42,803 nt of DNA from Clostridiales bacterium (lineage in GTDB: Bacteria > Bacillota > Clostridia > Oscillospirales > Oscillospiraceae). The position numbers and the translations under genes are program-made. The notes beneath the pieces are model-generated. The model searched no databases. It saw only the letters and a list, made by a program, of their open reading frames with translations, and was not told where the DNA came from. The DNA lies in the NCBI GenBank assembly GCA_004555205.1, contig SFIY01000022.1:1-42803 (forward strand). The letters are read 5' to 3'. Below, piece by piece: positions 5,889 through 14,810 of this stretch; the stretch's first letter is position 1, and each line of letters starts with the position of its first letter.

Positions 5889-8354
5889 ATGAAACAGATT
5901 TTTCAGGTAACGGGCATGAGCTGTGCGGCCTGCGCCAACCATGTGGAAAAGGCTGTCGGCAAGCTTGACGGCGTGGAGGCCGTGGGCGTGAATCTGATGC
6001 TGGGCAGCATGAGCGTTACTTACAACGAAAAAGCGGTGACAGACGACGCCATTATGGCCGCCGTAGCGGCGGCAGGCTACGGCGCCCAGCGCGGCAGTGA
6101 TACAGAGCGCGGCAAGGCAAAATCGCAGCAGGACCGCGCGCTGCTTGCCATGCGGCGGCGCCTAATCTGGTCGGTGGTGCTGCTGGTGCCGCTGTTCTAC
6201 CTGGCGATGGGCCATATGCTCTCACTGCCTGTGCCGTCATTCTTCTTTGCCGATATGCGGGGCTTCTACGCCTTTGTTGCCGTGCAACTGGCACTGTTGA
6301 TTCCTATTCTGATCCTGAACCGCTCCTACTTTGCGGTGGGCTTCTCGCGCCTTGTGCAGCTCAGCCCCAATATGGACACGCTGGTGGCGCTGGGGGCTGC
6401 GGCAGGTGTCGTTTACAGCCTGCTCACGGTGTTTTTCGGCAAGGTGGACATCCACATGCCGGATCTCTACTTTGAGTCGGCAGGCATGATTTTAACGCTG
6501 GTTACGGTGGGGAAGTATTTGGAGGAGCGCTCCAAGGGACAGACCACCGCCGCCATCACATCGCTGCTGGCTCTGGCACCGGAGTCCGCCGTCATCAAGC
6601 GCGGGGACCAGGAAGTGACCGTCAGGGCGGAGGAAATTGCCTGCGGTGACATTGTGATCGTGCGTCAGGGCGGCAGAATCCCCGTGGACGGCGTGGTAAC
6701 GGCAGGACAGGCCACCGTGGATGAATCGGCGCTTACCGGCGAGAGCCTGCCGGTGGAAAAGACGGCAGGCGACAGTGTGACCTCCGCTACGGTGAGCCGC
6801 AGCGGCTATCTGGAGTTCCGTGCCACCCGTGTGGGCAGCGATACCACACTGTCGCAGATCGTGCAGTTGATGGAGGAGGCGGCCTCCTCCAAAGCGCCCA
6901 TCTCCCGATTGGCTGACCGGATCAGTGCGGTATTTGTGCCGGCGGTCATCGCCATCGCATTGGCGGCGGCGCTTTTATGGTACTTTGTGGGGCATATGCC
7001 GCTGCATTTCTGCCTGTCCATCGGCATTGCGGTACTGGTGATCTCCTGCCCCTGTGCGCTGGGACTTGCCACGCCGGTGGCGATTATGGTGGGCACCGGT
7101 AAGGCGGCAGAACAGGGCATTTTGATCAAATCGGCGGAGAGCCTGGAGCTGATGCACCGGGTACAGACGGTGGTGCTGGATAAGACGGGCACGGTCACGC
7201 AGGGACTGCCGAAGGTAACGGATATTCTCTGTGCCGAAGGCGTAACGGCAGAAGACCTGCTGTGTGTGGCGGCATCGGCGGAGCAGCCGTCGGAGCATCC
7301 CCTGGCCCGCGCGATCATCGACGAGGCGAAGGAGCGCCGCGTACCGCTGTGCGCGGTGTCGGATTTTACCGCCGTGCCCGGCGGCGGCGTACAGGCACAG
7401 CTTGACGGTGCGGCGATCTATGCCGGCAACGAGCGGTTTATGACGCTGACAGGCGTCAATACCGGCGCGCTGCGCCATGCGGCGGAGAAACTGGCACAGG
7501 AGGGGAAAACGCCCCTGTTTTTCGCGGAGGAAGAACGGCTGCTGGGCGTGATTGCCGTGGCGGATACCGTGAAAAGTGACAGCGCCGAAGCAATCGCGCG
7601 GCTGCAAGCGTTGGGGCGCGATGTGGTGCTGCTCACCGGCGACAATGAACGCACGGCACAGGCGGTGGCATCGCAGATCGGCGTCAAACGGGTGCTGGCA
7701 CAGGTCTTGCCCCAGGATAAGGCGCAATGTGTGGCGCAATTGCAGCGTGAGGGCAAAAGGGTGGCCATGGTGGGCGACGGGATCAACGATGCGCCGGCCC
7801 TGGCAAAGGCAGATGTGGGCCTCGCCATCGGTGCAGGGACGGACATCGCCATTGAATCGGCGGACATCGTCCTGATGAAGAGCACGCTGCGCGATGTGGT
7901 GACGGCAGTAGAGCTGTCCGGCGCGGTGCTGCGGAATATCCGCCAGAATCTGTTCTGGGCCTTTTTCTATAATGCCATCGGGATCCCGGTGGCGGCCGGC
8001 GTACTGTACCCCGCCTTTGGCATAACGCTCAATCCCATGATCGCTGCGGCGGCCATGAGCTTAAGCTCGGTGTGCGTGGTGGGCAACGCGCTGCGTCTGC
8101 GCCGCTATCACACCGCAGAACATTTCACACATAAGGAGGAAGCAACCATGACAAAGACCATGACCATTGAGGGTATGATGTGCACCCATTGCTCCGGCAG
8201 AGTGGAAAGCGCGCTCAATGCCATCGACGGTGTAAGCGCCAAGGTGGACCTGGAGAAGAAAACCGCCGCGGTGACCCTGAGTGCCGATGTATCCGACGAG
8301 GTGCTGCGCAAGGCAGTGACCGATGCCGGCTACGAAGTGGTGTCCATCGACTGA
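5889..8354 (+). CDS. copA: Cu(+)-exporting P1B-type ATPase with an N-terminal and a C-terminal HMA domain
   Basis: 821 residues. Order of domains: N-terminal heavy-metal-associated domain with GMSCAACANH near residues 9-18; transmembrane block; actuator domain with the TGES loop; CPC motif in the membrane helix (ISCPCALGLATP, about residue 385); phosphorylation site DKTGT near 428; ATP-binding domain with the GDGINDAP hinge near 627; last two membrane helices; then a second HMA domain (GMMCTHCSGRV) from about residue 754. It exports Cu(I) across the cytoplasmic membrane at the cost of ATP. A C-terminal HMA is unusual, since CopZ is normally a separate protein. The junction codes for HKEEAT and contains a full SD plus ATG, so a free CopZ may also be made. 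Confidence 0.95.
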   Translation: MKQIFQVTGMSCAACANHVEKAVGKLDGVEAVGVNLMLGSMSVTYNEKAVTDDAIMAAVAAAGYGAQRGSDTERGKAKSQQDRALLAMRRRLIWSVVLLVPLFYLAMGHMLSLPVPSFFFADMRGFYAFVAVQLALLIPILILNRSYFAVGFSRLVQLSPNMDTLVALGAAAGVVYSLLTVFFGKVDIHMPDLYFESAGMILTLVTVGKYLEERSKGQTTAAITSLLALAPESAVIKRGDQEVTVRAEEIACGDIVIVRQGGRIPVDGVVTAGQATVDESALTGESLPVEKTAGDSVTSATVSRSGYLEFRATRVGSDTTLSQIVQLMEEAASSKAPISRLADRISAVFVPAVIAIALAAALLWYFVGHMPLHFCLSIGIAVLVISCPCALGLATPVAIMVGTGKAAEQGILIKSAESLELMHRVQTVVLDKTGTVTQGLPKVTDILCAEGVTAEDLLCVAASAEQPSEHPLARAIIDEAKERRVPLCAVSDFTAVPGGGVQAQLDGAAIYAGNERFMTLTGVNTGALRHAAEKLAQEGKTPLFFAEEERLLGVIAVADTVKSDSAEAIARLQALGRDVVLLTGDNERTAQAVASQIGVKRVLAQVLPQDKAQCVAQLQREGKRVAMVGDGINDAPALAKADVGLAIGAGTDIAIESADIVLMKSTLRDVVTAVELSGAVLRNIRQNLFWAFFYNAIGIPVAAGVLYPAFGITLNPMIAAAAMSLSSVCVVGNALRLRRYHTAEHFTHKEEATMTKTMTIEGMMCTHCSGRVESALNAIDGVSAKVDLEKKTAAVTLSADVSDEVLRKAVTDAGYEVVSID
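8148..8354 (+). CDS. possible free CopZ-like copper chaperone by internal initiation within copA
   Basis: Inside copA and in the same frame, AAGGAGG (8133-8139) is followed 8 bases later by ATG 8148. From there 68 residues encode a complete HMA domain with MCTHC, the exact size of stand-alone CopZ chaperones. The linker upstream of this ATG (FTHKEEAT) has the composition of a translated intergenic spacer, as if the stop codon of copA had been lost and the two genes had fused. What is seen is the SD, the start and a complete domain. That translation actually starts here is inference. Both a fused and a free form could coexist. Confidence 0.55.
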   Translation: MTKTMTIEGMMCTHCSGRVESALNAIDGVSAKVDLEKKTAAVTLSADVSDEVLRKAVTDAGYEVVSID

Positions 8355-8393
8355 GCATAGGCGGCACAGGGACGGCGGCGGTTGGGACAAACC

Positions 8394-8425
8394 AAAAAAC
8401 TCCTCCCGATGGGGAGGAGTTTTGC
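8394..8425. terminator. bidirectional terminator between copA and the Na/Pi symporter gene
   Basis: AAAACTCCTCCC, loop GAT, GGGGAGGAGTTTT lies between the two convergent genes and has A/T runs on both sides. Confidence 0.85.
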
Positions 8426-8427
8426 CG

Positions 8428-10182
8428 TTACAGTGCGTATTTTTGCCGGTATTCGTCGTAATAGCGGGCAAAGGCCGCATTCTTCATTTCCTTGACGCTG
8501 CTGAGGTATTCATGGGTGTCAAAGGATTCGGATTCCACCTCGATAATGGCAACGGCGATGTTGGAGCAGTGGTCGGCCACGCGCTCATAATTGGTGAGCA
8601 GGTCGTTGAACACAAAACCCTGCAGCAGCGTACAGACGCCCTGCTGCAGACGCTCCACATGGTGGGATTTCATCTCATCGCAGATGCCGTCGATGATCTC
8701 CTCCAGCGGCTCCACGCGGGTGGCGGCCTGCACATCGTTATCAATAAAGCTGCTAAAGGCAATGTTGACGATCTCCGTGACCGCAGCCTCCATAACCGCC
8801 AATTCGTGGGCAGCAGCGTCGGAAAAGACCAGCTCCTTTTCGTGGATCTCGCGGCAGACCTCGGCAATGTTGGAAGCGTGGTCGGAGATACGCTCGAAGT
8901 CGGAAATGGTATGGAGGAATTTGGCTACTTCCTCGCTTTGCGTAGTGGTGAGCTGTTTGCTGGTGATCTTCATAAGGTAAGTGCCCAGCTTGTCCTCGTA
9001 GCGATCGATCATGGATTCCATATCCTCCACAAGCTGATGCGCTTTGTCAGAATAGCGGTGGCGCAGTTCCATGGCGGCAAACAGGTTCTCCCGCGCCTTT
9101 TCGGCCATGGAGTTGGTGACAAGGCGGCTCTGCTCAATGGACAGGGCAGGGTGCGCCAGAAAGCGCTCCTCCAAACGGTCCATTTCCTGTTCCTCGGGGG
9201 TTTCGGCCCTGTCGGGAATCATAAAGCAGACCAGGCGTTCCATCAGACCGATAAAAGGCATCAGCACAATCACGGTGCCCAGTCGGAACAGCGTGTTCAT
9301 AAGGGCAATTGACACGGTGTTCATCACCGTGCCGAGGAAAGAAAAGTGCACGATTGCGTTGACGGAATAAAAGACGACGCTCCAGAAAATAACGCCCAGC
9401 ACATCGATCAGCAGATAGACAAAGGCGGTGCGCTTGCCGGCGGTGTTGGCACCCAGCGCAGAGAGCAGCACAGGCACGGCGGCGCCGATGGCAATACCCA
9501 TCGTGATGGGGAGTGCCACATCAAAGGTGATCGCGCCGGTAATGGCCAATGCCTGCAAAATACCGACAGCAGCAGAAGCGCTTTGCAGAATACTGGTGAA
9601 AATGACGCCTACCAGAATACCCAAGATAGGATTGGAGAATTTCGTCAAAAGACTGACAAAGGCGGCGCTTTCTTTCAAGGGCGCCACGGCGCCGCTCATG
9701 GCGGACATGCCGAACATCAAAACGGCAAAACCCATCAGAATGTCCCCCACATAGACGGTAACCTGCTTTTTGGCGGCCATACGAAGAACAATGCCCACCA
9801 CGGCAATGACGCCGGTCAGAGTAGCCGTGGAGAGCAGCTTGATCCAGCCTTCGCCGCCGCTGAGATCGCTCAGACAGATGACCCATCCGGTAACACTGGT
9901 GCCCAGAATAGCGCCCAGAATAATGCCGATGGCCTGTTTGACCTTCATCATGCCGGAGTTGACAAAACCAACCACCATGACAGAGGTGGCAGAAGATGAC
10001 TGGATCACAGCGGTGACACCGGTACCCAACAAAACACCCTTAAGAGGTGTGCTGCTCAATTTATAAAGCACCAATTCCAGCTTGTTGCCGGCTACTTTTT
10101 TCAGTCCGTCACCCATGATGGCCATGCCGAACAGAAACAGCGCAACGCCGCCCAGCAGGGAAATGATGTTGGTTACATCCAT
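8428..10182 (-). CDS. Na/phosphate symporter family protein with C-terminal PhoU-like domain
   Basis: I chose the ATG at 10182 (584 aa) because GGGAGGG lies 9 bases upstream and the protein then begins directly with the hydrophobic MDVTNIISLLGG helix; longer frames add a non-conserved extension. The first ~320 residues are multi-pass membrane and contain two inverted-repeat signatures, QSSSATSVMVVGF near residue 60 and LQSASAAVGILQAL near 200, which define the NptA/PNaS family. Residues about 350-580 are helical and PhoU-like, with paired bundles containing ERISDHASNIAE and ERVADHCSNIAV. It likely imports phosphate or an unknown anion with sodium, regulated by its PhoU half. The gene is monocistronic, with a terminator shared with copA. 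Confidence 0.9.
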   Translation of the reverse strand: MDVTNIISLLGGVALFLFGMAIMGDGLKKVAGNKLELVLYKLSSTPLKGVLLGTGVTAVIQSSSATSVMVVGFVNSGMMKVKQAIGIILGAILGTSVTGWVICLSDLSGGEGWIKLLSTATLTGVIAVVGIVLRMAAKKQVTVYVGDILMGFAVLMFGMSAMSGAVAPLKESAAFVSLLTKFSNPILGILVGVIFTSILQSASAAVGILQALAITGAITFDVALPITMGIAIGAAVPVLLSALGANTAGKRTAFVYLLIDVLGVIFWSVVFYSVNAIVHFSFLGTVMNTVSIALMNTLFRLGTVIVLMPFIGLMERLVCFMIPDRAETPEEQEMDRLEERFLAHPALSIEQSRLVTNSMAEKARENLFAAMELRHRYSDKAHQLVEDMESMIDRYEDKLGTYLMKITSKQLTTTQSEEVAKFLHTISDFERISDHASNIAEVCREIHEKELVFSDAAAHELAVMEAAVTEIVNIAFSSFIDNDVQAATRVEPLEEIIDGICDEMKSHHVERLQQGVCTLLQGFVFNDLLTNYERVADHCSNIAVAIIEVESESFDTHEYLSSVKEMKNAAFARYYDEYRQKYAL

Positions 10183-10356
10183 AGTCCCATTCCCTCCCAC
10201 GATAATTGACATTCTACCTGTCAGTATACAGGACAAATCATTTTTTGTCGAGCGATTTTAACGAAATGCAGCATTTCAATTATGACAGACATTATCAAAA
10301 ATAATGCCGCGCAGTTGTGCAAAAGGACAATCCGGAGGGGAATGAGCGGATGTAGC

Positions 10357-10385
10357 TTGCCAAGCGGAAAATCTTCCTGTATAAT
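10357..10385 (+). promoter_or_regulatory. promoter of the SMEX-family gene
   Basis: TTGCCA (10357-10362), 17 bases, TATAAT (10380-10385). Transcription would start about 25 bases before the ATG. Confidence 0.75.
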
Positions 10386-10416
10386 AGACAAACATTATTT
10401 TTATCGAGGCATGATT

Positions 10417-10893
10417 ATGTTTAAAAACTGTTTGGTTGTATTTCTGGTGTCCATGGTGCCCCTCATTGAATTGCGCGGCGCCATTCCCTACGGTATGCTG
10501 TTTGGCCTGCCCCTGTGGCTGACCTATATCATTGCCATTGTGGGCAATATGCTGCCGGTACCGTTCATCTATCTGTTTGCGCGAAGGATTCTGGTTTGGG
10601 GCAAGGACAAGCCGGTGATCGGTAAGTTCTTCACATTCTGCCTGGAAAAAGGCGAAAAGGGCGGACGCAAGCTGCAGGAAAAGGCAGGGCGCGGTCTGTT
10701 CTGGGCGCTGCTGCTGTTTGTGGGAATCCCGCTGCCGGGTACCGGCGCGTGGACGGGCACACTGGCGGCGAGTCTTTTGAATATGGGCCTGAAAAAGAGC
10801 GCACTGGCCTGCATGGGCGGTGTGCTGCTGGCCGGATGCATCATGGGACTGCTGAGCCTGCTGGGTGTGTCGGTGGTCGGAACAATCGGATAA
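10417..10893 (+). CDS. small multidrug export (SMEX/COG2426) family membrane protein
   Basis: ATG 10417 has GAGG 7 bases upstream; the ATG at 10411 is too close to the SD. The 158-residue product has about four membrane segments, with the family core IELRGAIPYGM near residue 17, NMLPVPFIYLFARRIL near 45, and GIPLPGTGAWTG near 100, the re-entrant-like proline/glycine loop that defines this family. Between them is a basic cytoplasmic loop (KGEKGGRKLQEKAGRG). The 'export' name is historical; the substrate is unknown. It resembles distant relatives of the DedA superfamily. It is a single-gene unit with a good promoter and terminator. Confidence 0.85.
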   Translation: MFKNCLVVFLVSMVPLIELRGAIPYGMLFGLPLWLTYIIAIVGNMLPVPFIYLFARRILVWGKDKPVIGKFFTFCLEKGEKGGRKLQEKAGRGLFWALLLFVGIPLPGTGAWTGTLAASLLNMGLKKSALACMGGVLLAGCIMGLLSLLGVSVVGTIG

Positions 10894-10898
10894 GTGAA

Positions 10899-10928
10899 AA
10901 AGGAGCGGACGGAAGTCCGCTCCTTCTT
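10899..10928. terminator. bidirectional terminator between the SMEX gene and the alarmone synthetase gene
   Basis: AAGGAGCGGAC, loop GGAA, GTCCGCTCCTT, then TCTTTATT; A run on the other side. Confidence 0.9.
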
Positions 10929-10936
10929 TATTGCGC

Positions 10937-11623
10937 TCAGACATGGTATTCGGGCGCGTGCCCCTGATAGATGTTCTGCATTTCACGGTCCACCTCGTAA
11001 ACGGCTTCCGAGCAAAGACGCAGGCGCGCGGCTTCGGTTTCGTTAAAGTCGCGGTTGGACTTATAGCGCAGCTCGTGCTCCAGACTTGCCCACATATCCA
11101 TGGCAATGGTGCGCAGTTGGATCTCCACCGGCAGGTGCAGCGTGCCCTCGGAGATGACAATGGGCACCTCCACGATCAGATGCAGGCTGCGGTAGCCGGA
11201 GTCCTTCGGCTCCTTTATGTAGTCCACTTCACGGATGACCTTGAACGATTCGTTGCGCGTCAGCAGACTGCGCAGATAATAGATGTCGTCCAGATAATTG
11301 CAGATGACGCGAATACCTGCCACATCCTGAATGTGGGCAAAAATATTGTCAATCGTTACTTCATGACCGCGGCGTTTGAGCTTATCCACAATACTATCCA
11401 CGGTTTTAATGCGGTACTCGATATGGTGGATGGGGGTATGGTCATACAGGCTGGCAAATTCCTCGTCCAAAATCTCCATCTGTGTCACAGCCACCTTTAA
11501 CGCGCTGCGGTACAGGTGCTTGACCCGTACCATGCCCTGCGCCAGTTCGCGCAGCTCAGGCGACGCGTCCTCGGGCAAAGAAATTTCCTTCAACTGGATA
11601 CTGCCGCTTTTTTCAATCATCAT
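10937..11623 (-). CDS. small alarmone synthetase, RelQ/YjbM-type (p)ppGpp synthetase
   Basis: The ATG at 11623 follows GGGAGG by 10 bases and gives 228 residues, the usual size of stand-alone small alarmone synthetases. The RelA_SpoT synthetase domain is complete: YRIKTVDSIVDKLKRRG near residue 68 (ATP-binding basic helix), DVAGIRVIC near 100, EPKDSGYRSLHLIV near 140, and VEIQLRTIAMDMWASLEHE near 165 with the catalytic Glu/Gln strand. There is no hydrolase, TGS or ACT domain. It transfers pyrophosphate from ATP to GTP or GDP in response to stress. RelQ-class enzymes are tetramers. It is a monocistronic gene convergent with the SMEX gene. Confidence 0.9.
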   Translation of the reverse strand: MMIEKSGSIQLKEISLPEDASPELRELAQGMVRVKHLYRSALKVAVTQMEILDEEFASLYDHTPIHHIEYRIKTVDSIVDKLKRRGHEVTIDNIFAHIQDVAGIRVICNYLDDIYYLRSLLTRNESFKVIREVDYIKEPKDSGYRSLHLIVEVPIVISEGTLHLPVEIQLRTIAMDMWASLEHELRYKSNRDFNETEAARLRLCSEAVYEVDREMQNIYQGHAPEYHV

Positions 11624-11772
11624 GGGGAAAGAACCTCCCAAATCAATAGCGTTGATAGAGGAAGAATACCACAAGTATATGACATGCCTGTGAACAAAAG
11701 AAAAATTCGGATATTTTTTTGCGCTTATGCTGCACTGCAAGCGCCATATAAGGGCAACGATCGGCAGATCGG

Positions 11773-13758
11773 TCAGGGCTTGCCTTTGGCGCGCCGTTTG
11801 GCAAATGCCGCCTTCTTCCGGGGCGACATTTTGCCCTTTTGCCCGTTGGCGTTTTTCCTGCTGCGGTGCACCGTGCCCTCCGGCTTAGGGCCGCGGCCGT
11901 CCCGCTTCTGCGCCTTTTTCGGTGCAGCCTGTCTGGCGGCGGCCTGAAATGCGTACTTGCTGCCCTTCTCCGGGCGGATCAGACATTCCGGGCCGTAGCC
12001 GATCAGATCGGTGCGGCCGGTTCTCTCCAGCGCTTCGATAACAAGCTGACGCTTTTCGCTGCGGCCCCATTGCAGCAGGGCGCGCTGCAAGGCCTTTTCA
12101 TGGGGCGTTTTGGCAACATACACGGGGGACATATCCCGCGGGTCAAGCTCCGTGTAGTACATACAGGTGGAAAGCGTGCCGGGCGTAGGGTAGAAATCCT
12201 GCACCTGTTCCGGCTGGCGGCCGGTACTCTTCAAAAATTCCGCCAGCGCCACCGCGTCCTGAAGCGTGCAGCCGGGATGGGAGGACATCAGGTAGGGGAC
12301 CAGATACTGCTCGGTGCCGTTCTTCTCGTTGAGCTTCCGGTACTGACGCCAGAATTTTTCAAACACATCAAAATGGGGTTTGCCCATATAGTCCAGCACC
12401 GTGGACACGCAATGCTCCGGCGCCACTTTCAGTTGGCCGCTGATGTGGTGCTTGACCAGTTCGCAGAAGAAATCCCGGTTATGGTCCTGCAGCATATAGT
12501 CATAGCGGATACCGCTGCGGACAAAGACCTTTTTGACGCCGGGAATGGCGCGCATCCTCCGCAGCAGGTCGGTATACTCGCTGTGGTCGGCATCCAGGTT
12601 GGGGCAGGGCTCCGGCGCAAGACAGCTTCGGCCCTTGCACATGCCGCTCTTCTTCTGCTTGGCGCAGGAGGTGTGGCGGAAGTTGGCGCTGGGGCCGCCT
12701 ACATCGTGGATATAGCCCTTGAACTGCGGGTCGTGGGTCAATTCCTCAGCCTCACGCAGTACCGATTCGACGGAACGGGAGGTGACCATGCGGCCCTGAT
12801 GAAAGGCCAGTGCGCAGAAATTGCAGCCGCCGAAGCAGCCCCGGTTATGGGTAATGGAAAAACGCACCTCCTCAATGGCGGGGACGCCCTCGGTATACAT
12901 GGGATGCACCTGGCGGACATAGGGCAGGTCATAGAGCTTGTCCAGCTCTGCCCGGGGCAGGGGACGGGCCGGTGGATTGACCACCAGGACACGGCCCTCG
13001 CACTTTTGCAGTACGGCGCAGCCACGAATGGGATCGTGCTCGTCGTACTGTATCTTGGTGGCGCGGGCATAGGCCGCCTTGTCAGTACAGACCTCCTCAT
13101 AAGAGGGGCACTCGGCGCGGTGAAACCGGCAGCCGCTCTCGTCGGCTGCAATATAGGCCGTGCCGGGGATGTCCGTCATGTCGGCAGGGGCAATTTTCTT
13201 TTTCAGGCGGCGGGCGATCTCCTTCGTGGCGCTCTCGCCCATGCCGTAGACCAACAGATCGGCAGGTGCGTCAAAGAGGATACTGCGGCGCACCGCATCG
13301 TCCCAATAATCGTAATGGGCAAAGCGGCGCAGAGAGGCTTCCAGACCGCCGATCACAATGGGTGTATCGGGGAATGCCTCCCTGGCGCGGTTGGCGTAGA
13401 CAATGGTGGGGCGATCGGGACGACAGCCCATTTTGCCGCCGGGACTGTACAGATCCCGTGTCCGGCGGCGCTTGGACACGGTATAGTGCGCCACCATGGC
13501 GTCCAGATTGCCGCCGCCGATCAGTACGCCGTAGCGGGGCTTGCCCATGCGGCGGAAGGCATCGGCGTTGTGCCAATCGGGCTGGGCCAGCATCGCCACG
13601 CGATAACCCTCGCCCTCCAGCAGGCGGGCGATCAGCGTCGTGCCGAAGCTGGGGTGGTCAATATAGGCGTCTGCCGTTACCACCAGAAAATCGTAATAGT
13701 ACCAACCGCGTTCGATCATTTCGTCGCGGCTGACAGGTAAAAATTCCGTTCCTCGCAT
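11773..13758 (-). CDS. YgiQ family radical SAM protein
   Basis: 661 residues. The N-terminal ~290 residues are a B12-binding-like Rossmann domain (FLVVTADAYIDHPSFG, then GGLEASLRRFAHYDYW), typical of YgiQ. The radical SAM cluster motif is NRGCFGGCNFCALAFHQGR near residue 300, the CX3CX2C that binds the [4Fe-4S] cluster. The tail is a basic Lys/Arg-rich stretch (last ~50 residues), common in this family and likely nucleic-acid or ribosome associated. The molecular substrate of YgiQ proteins is not established. The start lies only 3 bases beyond the stop of the upstream phosphatase-acetyltransferase gene, so the two are translationally coupled. No terminator is seen after it. Confidence 0.9.
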   Translation of the reverse strand: MRGTEFLPVSRDEMIERGWYYYDFLVVTADAYIDHPSFGTTLIARLLEGEGYRVAMLAQPDWHNADAFRRMGKPRYGVLIGGGNLDAMVAHYTVSKRRRTRDLYSPGGKMGCRPDRPTIVYANRAREAFPDTPIVIGGLEASLRRFAHYDYWDDAVRRSILFDAPADLLVYGMGESATKEIARRLKKKIAPADMTDIPGTAYIAADESGCRFHRAECPSYEEVCTDKAAYARATKIQYDEHDPIRGCAVLQKCEGRVLVVNPPARPLPRAELDKLYDLPYVRQVHPMYTEGVPAIEEVRFSITHNRGCFGGCNFCALAFHQGRMVTSRSVESVLREAEELTHDPQFKGYIHDVGGPSANFRHTSCAKQKKSGMCKGRSCLAPEPCPNLDADHSEYTDLLRRMRAIPGVKKVFVRSGIRYDYMLQDHNRDFFCELVKHHISGQLKVAPEHCVSTVLDYMGKPHFDVFEKFWRQYRKLNEKNGTEQYLVPYLMSSHPGCTLQDAVALAEFLKSTGRQPEQVQDFYPTPGTLSTCMYYTELDPRDMSPVYVAKTPHEKALQRALLQWGRSEKRQLVIEALERTGRTDLIGYGPECLIRPEKGSKYAFQAAARQAAPKKAQKRDGRGPKPEGTVHRSRKNANGQKGKMSPRKKAAFAKRRAKGKP

Positions 13759-13761
13759 GGT

Positions 13762-14802
13762 TTATCGTTCCTCGTAACCTATATATTTTTCAAGCGTATC
13801 ACCCGTGAGGGGATAAAAGCCGAACTTCTCAAAAAAGCGCCGGACATCACCGTCCGGACAATCCATGCGCAGACGGTCAATGCCGCGGACCCGGTAGTAT
13901 TTGACCGCCTGCCCCAACGGCGCAATCCCCCAGCGGCGTCCGCGGTGGGCCGGAGACAGCCAGTAACAGCCGATCCAACCGACGGCAGGGTCTTTCTCCG
14001 GCAGGAGCTGCACAAAGCCGACGGCGTGGCCGTCATGCATGACAATAATCAGATGGCCCTCTGTGGGGACGGCAGCGCCCTGGGCAATGAGCTCCTGACG
14101 CAGCGCTTCCGTGGACGGGGCATAATAGATACCGCTTTCCACCGCGCGCTTGTCCTTCCACCAGCTCTGCCTGGCAAAGGTGGAGAGTCCGGCATCCACC
14201 AGATGCTGATTATCGTCGCGGTAGATCACGCGAATGGTATCGCCGTCGGCTTCCAGCAGGGAGACAGCCGTGTTGTCGCTGTGCGGTGTATCGCCCAACT
14301 GATCGGGACGCAGCCCCTGCAGCGTGCCCAGAACAATTCGCATGGCAGCGCCGTGACTGAATACGGCAACGGTTTTGCCGTCATTTTCCCGGGAAATACG
14401 ATGCAGCGCAGCGAGGAAGCGGTCCAATACCTGCGCTGCGGTCTCACAGCCGTCGATCTGCCATTGCTCCAGCCGGCGGTTGAAAAAGTACATCTGCTCC
14501 GGTGATTCCATGGTCAATTCCTGCCACGGACGATCCTCCCAGACACCCAAATTCACCTCGCGCAGGTCGGCGTCTGTGTGCAGGGGCAGGCCCTTCGGCA
14601 CATAGATGGCCTTTGCCGTGGTGCGTGTGCGGAAAAGGTCGCTGCTGTATACCGCGTCAATGCGAATATCGGCAAACCGCTTTTCCAGCGCCTTGATCTG
14701 TTCATAGCCGCGGTCGGTAATCAGACTGTCATAGTGGCCGTGTGCCACGCGGTAGAGATTGCCCTCCGCTTCGGCGTGGCGAATCAAGTAAATTCTTGTC
14801 AT
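13762..14802 (-). CDS. histidine phosphatase - GNAT acetyltransferase fusion protein
   Basis: 346 residues with two domains. Residues 1-~200 are a phosphoglycerate-mutase-type histidine phosphatase: IYLIRHAEAEGN carries the catalytic RHA/E motif with His8, the GLPLHTDADLREVNLGVWEDR segment gives the conserved Arg and Glu, and VFSHGAAMRIV near 150 carries the second His. Residues ~215-346 are a GNAT N-acetyltransferase: HLIIVMHDGHAVGFVQLL, then WLSPAHRGRRWGIAPL, the acetyl-CoA pyrophosphate loop (RRxxGxA-like), and FFEKFGFYPL near the end. Both active sites look intact. The fusion suggests the two reactions act on one pathway, but the substrates are unknown. It lies 8 bases after the PyrF-like gene and 3 before ygiQ, one operon. 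Confidence 0.85.
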   Translation of the reverse strand: MTRIYLIRHAEAEGNLYRVAHGHYDSLITDRGYEQIKALEKRFADIRIDAVYSSDLFRTRTTAKAIYVPKGLPLHTDADLREVNLGVWEDRPWQELTMESPEQMYFFNRRLEQWQIDGCETAAQVLDRFLAALHRISRENDGKTVAVFSHGAAMRIVLGTLQGLRPDQLGDTPHSDNTAVSLLEADGDTIRVIYRDDNQHLVDAGLSTFARQSWWKDKRAVESGIYYAPSTEALRQELIAQGAAVPTEGHLIIVMHDGHAVGFVQLLPEKDPAVGWIGCYWLSPAHRGRRWGIAPLGQAVKYYRVRGIDRLRMDCPDGDVRRFFEKFGFYPLTGDTLEKYIGYEER

Positions 14803-14810
14803 AGGCGGCT

